41,254 bases of DNA from Solirubrobacter ginsenosidimutans (GTDB taxonomy: Bacteria; Actinomycetota; Thermoleophilia; Solirubrobacterales; Solirubrobacteraceae). Within the stretch, counting starts at the first letter, position 1, and the number at the start of each line of letters is the position of its first letter. Location of the stretch: the NCBI RefSeq assembly GCF_027587205.1, contig NZ_JAPDOD010000068.1:1-41254 (forward strand), read 5' to 3'. A model generated the notes under the pieces. The model ran no database searches and was not told the DNA's origin. It was given only the letters and a program-made list of their open reading frames with translations. The translations under genes were made by a program, and so were the position numbers. This document shows, piece after piece, positions 22,104-28,659 of this stretch.

Positions 22104-22787
22104 TTAGGCGGCCAGGCTCCATTGCGCGGTGTCGCCGTACCCGCTGTCGGACGTGTACTCGAACGTGTCCAGCTTGGCCTTCTTGGGCACCTCGAAGGCG
22201 ATGCAGACGCTCTTGGACTTCCCGGTCTTGAGCTTCAGGCTCGGGTTCTTGCACGGGTTGGCGGTGCCGTTGATCTGGATCAGCGTCGTCTGCTTGCCGC
22301 TGCCGCCGCCCACGAGCTTGAGCTTGCCGTTCGGGAGCGGGTTGTCGTAGGCCAGCTCGCCCGTGTTGGTGAACTTGAACTGCAGGCCGATCAGCTTGCG
22401 GTTGGACTTGATGTCATAGCCCTTGAACGGGCCTTTGACCTTGCTCAGCGTGACCTTGATCTTGGTCTTGGTGTGGTCGGAGGGGTCCTTGTTGCCCAGG
22501 CCGGAGCCGTTGAGCTCCAGCGAGTCGCCGAGCGCGCCCTTGACCGTCACGGGGTCTTCGATCCCGTCGCCGTCGTCGTCCTTGATCTCCGCTGCGGTCG
22601 CGGTCGCCGTCGGCGTGGCGGCGGCCTTGGTCGTCGTGGAGCCGGAGGAGGTCGAGGCGCTGTCGCCGCTGGAGGATGACCCGCAGCCCGCCACCAGCGC
22701 CAGCAGCGCCAGCAGGCTCAGGAGTCCGCCGGGCCCGGTGAGGCGCGGCGGTTGACGATCAGCTCGAAGGCGTCGGCGACGTGCCAC
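22104..22787 (-). CDS. Lipoprotein with Ser/Thr-rich linker
   Basis: The protein has a hydrophobic stretch LLSLLALLALVAGC with lipobox LVAGC, then a Ser/Thr-rich linker (SSSSGDSASTSSGSTTT) typical of surface lipoproteins. A mature domain of about 150 residues follows, rich in Lys and strands, with two Cys (NPCKNP and SVCIAF). It resembles DUF4352-type immunoglobulin-like lipoproteins only loosely. The start is uncertain: the GTG at 22787 gives an Arg-rich n-region but overlaps the GntR gene by 70 bases; a CTG overlapping the GntR stop (CTGA, 22718-22721) is the alternative. The lipobox itself is firm. Confidence 0.7.
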   Translation of the reverse strand: MARRRRLRADRQPPRLTGPGGLLSLLALLALVAGCGSSSSGDSASTSSGSTTTKAAATPTATATAAEIKDDDGDGIEDPVTVKGALGDSLELNGSGLGNKDPSDHTKTKIKVTLSKVKGPFKGYDIKSNRKLIGLQFKFTNTGELAYDNPLPNGKLKLVGGGSGKQTTLIQINGTANPCKNPSLKLKTGKSKSVCIAFEVPKKAKLDTFEYTSDSGYGDTAQWSLAA

Positions 22788-23458
22788 TCGAGCGAGAGCA
22801 TCACCGCCCGCCCGCGCGCGTCGTAGTCGACCTGATCGATGTGCAGCAGCGGCGTACCGCATTCAACCTCCAGCAGTTCGGAGAGCTTGTCGTCGGCGAG
22901 AGTGGGGATGAGCTCGGCGCTGGCGCGGGACACGGGGTGGCCGGCGGTCTCGAGGATCACGTAGAGCGAGCTGTCCAGCGCGTCCTGCGCGATGCCGTCC
23001 AGCAGCGCGGCCGGGATGCGATCGCGCGAGTAGATCACCGGGCGGCTTCCGGCGAGGCGCACGCGCTCGACCTCGAGCAGCGGCTCGCCGGCGCCGAGGA
23101 CGAGCTGCTCGGCCTCGAACGGGGTCGGCTCGCGCAGCGCCTTGCTGATCACGGTCTCGCCCGGCGTGTGACCCGCCTCGCGGATCATCGCCGTGTAGGA
23201 GACCGTCGTGTCCAGCGCGTGGCGGCTGCGCGGCGCCTTGGTCACGTACGTGCCCGACCCGTGCCGGCGGGTCAGGTAGCCGGCTTCGAGCAGGCCGAGC
23301 ACGGCCTCGCGGACGGTCGCGCGGCTGACGCCGAAGCGATCGGCGAGCCGGTCCTCGTTGGGCAGCTTGTCGCCCGTGACGAGCTTGCCCGCGACGAGGT
23401 CGTCGAGCAGTCCTTGGCGCACCTGGTCGACCAGCGACGGCCGTCGCGCCGTCGTCAC
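22718..23458 (-). CDS. GntR-family regulator, HutC/UTRA type
   Basis: The 246-residue protein starts at the GTG at 23458, overlapping the upstream stop (GTGA). Residues ~8-72 are the winged HTH (DKLPNEDRLADRFGVSRATVREAVLGLLEAG, then a wing RRHGSGTYV). Residues ~90-235 are a UTRA effector domain, with ISKALREPTPFEAEQL and ending LSLEWHVADAFELIVNRR. UTRA regulators bind sugar phosphates, amines or amino-acid derivatives and repress catabolic operons until the ligand appears. As the last gene of the operon starting at 28501, it most likely represses that operon; a candidate operator lies at 28542-28555. Confidence 0.9.
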   Translation of the reverse strand: MTTARRPSLVDQVRQGLLDDLVAGKLVTGDKLPNEDRLADRFGVSRATVREAVLGLLEAGYLTRRHGSGTYVTKAPRSRHALDTTVSYTAMIREAGHTPGETVISKALREPTPFEAEQLVLGAGEPLLEVERVRLAGSRPVIYSRDRIPAALLDGIAQDALDSSLYVILETAGHPVSRASAELIPTLADDKLSELLEVECGTPLLHIDQVDYDARGRAVMLSLEWHVADAFELIVNRRASPGPADS

Positions 23459-24123
23459 GCGGTCACCCCGAGCACGGCCGCGACCTGGCCCGCGACCGTC
23501 GGCCCGCCCGGGAGCTGGTTGGCGAAGATCGCGCTGCCGATCGTGAAACCCCAGGCGCCGGCTTCCTCCAGCGCCGCGATCTGCTCGAACGAGTGCACGG
23601 AGCCCGCGGCGATGACCGGGCCGGACGCGGCGGCCGCCACGGCGCGCGTGAGCGCGATCGGGTCCTCGGTCGCGTGCCGGTAGGCGAGCAGGTCGACGCC
23701 GTGCACGCCGTCGAGCGCGGTCAGCGCGGCGGCGTGCTCCGCGATTGCGGCGATCGAGCCCTCGAGCACGCTCGGATGGCCGACGATCGTGCCCGGGAAC
23801 GGGCAGTAGTTGACCCCGCTGTCGCGCAGGATCGTCAGGCCCTCGCGCGCGTGCGTGCCCCCGAGAACCCAATCGACGCCGATCTCCAGCGCCGCGCGCA
23901 GCGAGCGCAGCTCGTCCTCGGCGCTGGTCGAGACGACCTCGAGCATGACCTCCATCCCCGCCTCGTGCGCCGCGGCGGTCACCTCCGCGAGCGTCTCCGG
24001 CGGCGGCCCGATGTCTTTGAAGCCGACATACCGCAGCCCGCTCTCGCGCAATGACATCAGCACGTCGGCGGCATCGCCGACGGTGACGTCGTCGCGGGTG
24101 AGCATGAAGACGAACTCGATCAA
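23455..24123 (-). CDS. TIM-barrel enzyme of the HisA/indole-phosphate-type fold
   Basis: The 222-residue protein starts at the TTG at 24123, whose TG is shared with the preceding stop (TTGA); GGGAG lies eight bases upstream. Strand-helix repeats fit a (beta/alpha)8 barrel: strand GLRYVGFKDIG, strand GMEVMLEVVST, strand VDWVLGGTH, strand VHGVDLLAYR and, near the end, GPVIAAGSVHSFEQIAALEEAG followed by GFTIGSAI, a standard phosphate-binding site in strands 7-8. The Lys in GFKDIG is a candidate catalytic residue. I do not know the exact reaction. Its position between a dehydrogenase and the regulator suggests isomerase or aldolase action on a phosphorylated intermediate made by the kinase and dehydrogenase. 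Confidence 0.72.
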   Translation of the reverse strand: MIEFVFMLTRDDVTVGDAADVLMSLRESGLRYVGFKDIGPPPETLAEVTAAAHEAGMEVMLEVVSTSAEDELRSLRAALEIGVDWVLGGTHAREGLTILRDSGVNYCPFPGTIVGHPSVLEGSIAAIAEHAAALTALDGVHGVDLLAYRHATEDPIALTRAVAAAASGPVIAAGSVHSFEQIAALEEAGAWGFTIGSAIFANQLPGGPTVAGQVAAVLGVTA

Positions 24124-25553
24124 AGCCCTGCTCCCAACCTCGCCGCGGCGACGAGCAGCGCGTCGACGCCCGCGGAATCCCAGATGCCCATGAAGAAGGC
24201 GAGATCGGCGACGCTGAACCGATCGCGCATCAGATGCCCGTGGGCGAGCGCCCAGCGTGCCGTGCTGTCGCGCACGCCGAGTTGGGTCAGCCGCACGGGC
24301 GCTCGCGCCGCGCGCAGCGCCTCGACCAGCCGCTCGGGTGAGACCAGCAGGCGTTCGAGCTCTGAGTCGAACGCGGGCCAGCGCTCCCACAGCGTCTCCA
24401 GCTCCGCGCGCGCGTCGTGCCAGCGCTCGAGCTTGATCCGGTAGTCGGCCCAGCACGCCTCGCCCACCCGCCCGGAGGGGTCGAGCTGGGCGAACGCCGC
24501 GCGGACCTGCGGCTCGAGCTCGCGCTCGGACGGGAACCGCAGCATCCGCAACCCGCCACAGCGCGCGACCGTGCGCACGCGGGCCCACAGCATGGCCGCG
24601 AGCACCGAGAGCGCGCCGACCTTCGCCCCGTGCAGCGGCGCCGGGACGCCCGGCCGCTCCGCCATCTCCAGCAGGTGGCTGACGGTGTGCTCCATCCCGG
24701 AGCCCGGCGCCGTGCGACCGGCGACGCCCATCGCGATGCCACTCAACGTCAGCGCGGCGCCGAGGTGCTCGATCGCCTCGGGCTCGGCGCGATGGATCCC
24801 GTCGGCGTGCTCGAGCACTGCATCCACGTGCGCGCGCGCGAGCTCGACCGCGAACGCCGAGTAGCTGTCGTCCTGGCCGACCAGCTGCGCCAGCCGCCAG
24901 TCGGCGGGCGCGGTGTAGGTCGCCAGCAGGTCGCCGAAGCCGGCCCGGTTGAGCTCCACCGGCGCGCGGGTGATCACGTCGCTGTCGATCACCAGCCGTT
25001 CCGGCCAGCGCGTCGGCGTGGTGTGCTTGACGCCGTTGACCAGCAGCACGGACTGGTCGTCGGCGAAGCCGTTGACGCTCGCCGCCGTCTGCACCACGAC
25101 GTGGGGGACGCGGCCGAGCTGCGCGCTGACGGCCTTGCCGACGTCGGCCACCGTGCCCGAGCCGACGCTCAACACCACACCCGCGCCGCTGCAGGCCTTG
25201 ACCGCCCGGCGCAGCGTCAGCGCGTCGGCGTGGACGTCGGCGTTCTCGTCGCCGACGCGCACCCGCCGGACCGGCAGCCCGGCGGCGGCGAGCGCGGCGG
25301 TCACCCGCGTCTTGACCTCGCCGCGCGTACTGTCCATCGCCCGCGCGTCGGCGATCAGCGCGACGTCGCCGTCACCGCGGCGCACCTCGGCCACGACCTC
25401 GGCGATGCGATCGAGGACGCCCGCGCCGAGCAGCAGCCCGCCGAGGCCGAGCGGGCGCAGCGTCGCGGCCTCGTCGCAGGACGCCAGGCGCACGCGGAGC
25501 GCGGCCAGGTCACGCGCCACGTCCGGCGCGGAAGGGGGAGGTGCGAGGCTCAT
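24120..25553 (-). CDS. Glycerol-1-phosphate dehydrogenase-like (AraM/Fe-ADH) enzyme
   Basis: The 477-residue product belongs to the iron-type alcohol dehydrogenase/dehydroquinate-synthase-like superfamily, closest by motif to AraM/EgsA sn-glycerol-1-phosphate dehydrogenases. The nucleotide site is VLSVGSGTVADVGKAVS (128-143). Metal ligands appear as the Asp in GFGDLLATYTAPADW, a His in SGMEHTVSHLLEM and the His in LHGAKVG. The protein has roughly 80 residues more than EgsA, with a helical C-terminal extension. It would oxidise or reduce a phosphorylated polyol or keto-sugar with NAD(P). The ATG at 25553 overlaps the kinase stop (ATGA). The kinase-dehydrogenase order suggests the substrate is phosphorylated first. 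Confidence 0.82.
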   Translation of the reverse strand: MSLAPPPSAPDVARDLAALRVRLASCDEAATLRPLGLGGLLLGAGVLDRIAEVVAEVRRGDGDVALIADARAMDSTRGEVKTRVTAALAAAGLPVRRVRVGDENADVHADALTLRRAVKACSGAGVVLSVGSGTVADVGKAVSAQLGRVPHVVVQTAASVNGFADDQSVLLVNGVKHTTPTRWPERLVIDSDVITRAPVELNRAGFGDLLATYTAPADWRLAQLVGQDDSYSAFAVELARAHVDAVLEHADGIHRAEPEAIEHLGAALTLSGIAMGVAGRTAPGSGMEHTVSHLLEMAERPGVPAPLHGAKVGALSVLAAMLWARVRTVARCGGLRMLRFPSERELEPQVRAAFAQLDPSGRVGEACWADYRIKLERWHDARAELETLWERWPAFDSELERLLVSPERLVEALRAARAPVRLTQLGVRDSTARWALAHGHLMRDRFSVADLAFFMGIWDSAGVDALLVAAARLGAGL

Positions 25554-27025
25554 CCGAGCGATCCTTCGACGCCGTCGAACAGCCGCCGGTAGGAGGCATA
25601 GGCCTCCGCGTAGGTATCGGCGTGCAGCGGGCGCGGCAGCACCGGGTCGGGGGCGAGCTCCACCGACGCGCTCGCGGCCTCGCCGAGGTCGCGGAACGCG
25701 CCGTCGGCCACCCCCGCGAGCATCGCCGCGCCCGTGCTGGTGGCGCACTCGCTCAGCACGGCACGGACGGCGCGACCCGTGACGTCCGCCTTGATCTGCA
25801 GCCACAGCGCGGAGCGGGCGCCGCCGCCGACGACGCGGATCTCCTCGCCCGCGAGCTCCAGGGCGGCGAAGCGGTCGACGATGTCACGCAGGGCATAGGC
25901 ACAGCCCTCGAGCACGGCGCGCGCCATGTGCGCCGCGTCGTGGCTGAGCGCGAGCCCCGCGAAGCATCCGCGCATGCGGCTGTTCCAGCGCGGCGCGGTC
26001 GAGCCGGAGAGCGTGGGGAGGAACAGCGCGCCGTCGCTGCCGGGCGGGGCGAGCGCGGCGAGGCCGAACAGCTCGGCCTGCGGGATGCCCTGCGTGGCCG
26101 CCCACCACTGCGTGCTGCCGCCGGACACGAAGCCCGGGTTCTCGATCAGGAGCATCTCGTCGACCGCGTGGGCGTGGGACTCGATCAGGCGCTGCTCGTC
26201 GACCACCGCCTCGCGTGAGGGCACCGCAACGGGTTCGGCGGTGCCGGTGACGTCGACGATCACGCCCGGCTCCAGCGCACCCGCGCCGAGTGCTCCCGCG
26301 TGGTCGTCACCGGTCCCGGTGATCACGCGGCAGTGGCGGGAGAGCCCGAGCGCGTCGGCGACCTCGGCGCGCAGCGTCCCGAGCACGGTTCCGGCGGGAT
26401 GGATGGCCGGCATGCGGGCCGGGTCAAGGCCCGCGTGGGCGATCAGCTCCTCGCTCCACGCGCGCTTGCCGAGGTCATAGAGCAGCGTCGAGGAGGCGTG
26501 CGCGTGGTCGTGCGCGACCTCGCCCGTCAGCCACCCGTTCATGTACGCGCCCGCCGAGGCCAGCCAGCGCGTCGCCGCGTAGTTGGACGGCTCGACCTCG
26601 CGCAGCCACATCGCCTTCGGCGCGACGTGCGACGCATCCGGGTTCAGGCCCGTGCGGCCGACGATCTCGGGCTCGCCGACGGCCTCGGCGAACGCTTCGG
26701 ACTGCTCGGTCGCGCGGCGGTCGAGCCAGATGATCGCGGGGCGCACCGCCTGCAGCTGGGCGTCGAGTGCCACGAGGCCGTCGACCTGGCAGGCGAGCCC
26801 GACCATCGTGACGTCGTCGCGGCCGAGACCGGCCCGCGTGCGCGCCTCGCGAACCGCGCCGATCAGCGCCTGCGTCCAGTCGCGCGGGTCCTGCTCGGCC
26901 CAGCCGCCGGTGGGATGGTGCATCGCGCAGGGCGAGCTCGCCGTGGCCAGCGGCCGCCCGCGATCGTCGGCGACCACCGCCTTGACGCTCTGGGAGCCGA
27001 CGTCGACCCCGATCACGCAGGCCAC
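25550..27025 (-). CDS. FGGY-family carbohydrate kinase (xylulokinase-like)
   Basis: The 491-residue product has the FGGY layout: N-terminal ATPase-fold domain starting VIGVDVGSQSVKAVVAD, with the catalytic-region Trp/Asp sequence IIWLDRRA, and a C-terminal domain with TGTGDDHAGALGAG (general-base Asp) and the nucleotide-binding VVGGGARSALWLQIKADV. Length is typical. Substrates in the family are sugars or polyols (xylulose, glycerol, erythritol and others), and specificity cannot be predicted. The GTG at 27025 follows the permease stop with no gap. The stop overlaps the next gene's start. It is probably the first enzymatic step of the operon. Confidence 0.9.
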   Translation of the reverse strand: MACVIGVDVGSQSVKAVVADDRGRPLATASSPCAMHHPTGGWAEQDPRDWTQALIGAVREARTRAGLGRDDVTMVGLACQVDGLVALDAQLQAVRPAIIWLDRRATEQSEAFAEAVGEPEIVGRTGLNPDASHVAPKAMWLREVEPSNYAATRWLASAGAYMNGWLTGEVAHDHAHASSTLLYDLGKRAWSEELIAHAGLDPARMPAIHPAGTVLGTLRAEVADALGLSRHCRVITGTGDDHAGALGAGALEPGVIVDVTGTAEPVAVPSREAVVDEQRLIESHAHAVDEMLLIENPGFVSGGSTQWWAATQGIPQAELFGLAALAPPGSDGALFLPTLSGSTAPRWNSRMRGCFAGLALSHDAAHMARAVLEGCAYALRDIVDRFAALELAGEEIRVVGGGARSALWLQIKADVTGRAVRAVLSECATSTGAAMLAGVADGAFRDLGEAASASVELAPDPVLPRPLHADTYAEAYASYRRLFDGVEGSLG

Positions 27026-28501
27026 TTATCCGACCCCGACCGTTTCGCGCGCCTGCTCGGCGTCGGCGCTGGCCAGCACCGCGCCCGCCAGCTCGAGCTG
27101 CTTCGGCCGCTTCGACGCCAGCCACTGCGCGCCCGCGGCGGCGAGCACGATCCAGATCACGATCAGCCACGGGAACCACGTGTACGGCCGCACCGTCTGC
27201 TCGAGGATCTGCCCGACGAGGAGGGCGACCATCAGCGACGCGCCGCCGAGCGGGAGGACGCCGTGGCGGATCAATTTGAAGCGCCCGGACGACGCGAAGT
27301 AGCGTGCCGCCGCGAGGTTGGTCAGCACGTACACCGGGAGGATCCCGAGTGTGAGCAGGAAGCCGAGGTAGCCGTAGACGTTGGAGCCGCCGACCGGGTC
27401 GCCGAGGCCGCCGCTGACCGCGCCGACGCCCAGCGCGAGCACGATGGCGAACGCACCAGTTGCGAAGATCGCGTACGACGGGGTGCGTCGCTTGGGATCG
27501 ATGAACGCCAGCGGCGACGGCAGCAGACCCTCGCGACCCATCGTGTTGAGGATCCGCACGATGCCGTTGGACGAGTTCAGCATCACGGCGAACATGCTCG
27601 AGACCGACGCGATGATCACCGGCCACTTCATCCACGACGCGTAGGTCGCGGCGAGGTCGTTCCACGGCGTGGACGTGCCGTCGAGCTTGTTGGTCGCCTC
27701 GATGCCGAGCCCGTTGACCTCGGCCCAGATGCAGAAGACGTAGATCAGCCCGACGAGCAGGACGCTGATGAGCACGGCGCGCGGAACGACCCGGCGCGGC
27801 TCGCGCACCTCGTCGCCGAGCGTCGCCGCCGCCTCGAAGCCGACAAAGCTCAGGGCCGCGAAGACGAACCCGGTGGTGAGTCCATCAAAACCGTTGGGCG
27901 AAGCCGACGGGGTCAGCGGATGCAGCGTCAACCCGTCGTGACCGCCGTGGCCGACGACGATCAAAGCCAGCCCCACGACGACGAGGACCTCGAGCGTGAA
28001 GAGCACGAGCGCCGCCCGCAGCGACGACCGGATGCCCTCGAACGCCAGCAGCATCATCAGCCCCGCGGGGACCAATCCGATGATCCACCACGGAACATTT
28101 GAACCGAACTCGCTGCGGAACGTAGTTTGGAGATAAGACCCGATCAGACCGACCTCGGCAGGAGGCAGTAGGGCGTACGCGACGAACATCAGGCCCCCGG
28201 TGACGAAGCCCGCTCGCGGGCCGAGGCCCCGGGTCACGTAGGTGTAGAAGGCACCGGCGCTCGGCAGCTCGCGCGCCATCTCCACGATGCCAGACGCGGC
28301 GATCAGGATCGCGATCAGGCAGACGAGGTAGACGAACGGTGTCGCGGCCCCCGAGAACGGCGTGGAGAACTGGGGGTTGAAGAACGTCGAGACCGCCGGT
28401 CCCATGATCGCGGCGGACATGATCACGGCCCCCGTGAGACCGACCGCATTGCGCCGAAGTCGCGGCACAGCGGGGACGCGAGGTGCGGCAGTGGACGTCA
28501 T
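27026..28501 (-). CDS. APC-superfamily amino acid/polyamine permease
   Basis: From the ATG at 28501 (AGGAG five bases upstream) the protein has 491 residues and about twelve membrane spans. The first span region contains LRRNAVGLTGAVIMSAAIMGPA, a typical APC start, and span 6-8 regions carry FAALSFVGFEAAATLGDEVREPRR, the conserved E-x-x-P-R-R/K signature of amino acid permeases. It would take up an amino acid, amine or related solute. An ATG at 28528 in the same frame adds nine residues but lacks a ribosome site. It is the first gene of the operon that runs to the GntR gene, which is unusual for a sugar kinase operon and suggests an amino-sugar or amino-alcohol substrate. Confidence 0.9.
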   Translation of the reverse strand: MTSTAAPRVPAVPRLRRNAVGLTGAVIMSAAIMGPAVSTFFNPQFSTPFSGAATPFVYLVCLIAILIAASGIVEMARELPSAGAFYTYVTRGLGPRAGFVTGGLMFVAYALLPPAEVGLIGSYLQTTFRSEFGSNVPWWIIGLVPAGLMMLLAFEGIRSSLRAALVLFTLEVLVVVGLALIVVGHGGHDGLTLHPLTPSASPNGFDGLTTGFVFAALSFVGFEAAATLGDEVREPRRVVPRAVLISVLLVGLIYVFCIWAEVNGLGIEATNKLDGTSTPWNDLAATYASWMKWPVIIASVSSMFAVMLNSSNGIVRILNTMGREGLLPSPLAFIDPKRRTPSYAIFATGAFAIVLALGVGAVSGGLGDPVGGSNVYGYLGFLLTLGILPVYVLTNLAAARYFASSGRFKLIRHGVLPLGGASLMVALLVGQILEQTVRPYTWFPWLIVIWIVLAAAGAQWLASKRPKQLELAGAVLASADAEQARETVGVG

Positions 28502-28540
28502 CCCTGCTCCTCTCGATGCGCTCGACATTTGGCCTGAAGA

Positions 28541-28569
28541 TGTCTAACGTCTGACGACTTTTGTGTCAA
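28541..28569 (-). promoter_or_regulatory. Promoter of the permease-kinase operon
   Basis: On the minus strand a perfect TTGACA (28564-28569) is followed after 17 bases by TAGACA (28541-28546). Transcription would start near 28534, leaving a leader of about 33 bases with AGGAG before the ATG at 28501. Confidence 0.65.
28542..28555. promoter_or_regulatory. Candidate GntR operator overlapping the -10 box
   Basis: The 14-base imperfect palindrome GTCTAACGTCTGAC (GTCnnACGTnnGAC) overlaps the -10 box and spacer of the operon promoter. Binding there would block RNA polymerase. UTRA/HutC regulators use short GT...AC palindromes of this type. Confidence 0.45.
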
Positions 28570-28659
28570 GGCGGCCAGCACCAGGAACGACATGAAGAGG
28601 CGGAAATCGATGTTGAGAACAAGCGGAATAAAACCTCGATCGAGACGTCGGCTGAGTCA

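Noticed and set aside
26300..28102. 600-codon plus-strand open frame over kinase and permease genes
   Set aside because: Spans two clear minus-strand genes and has His/Arg/Asp-rich shadow composition.
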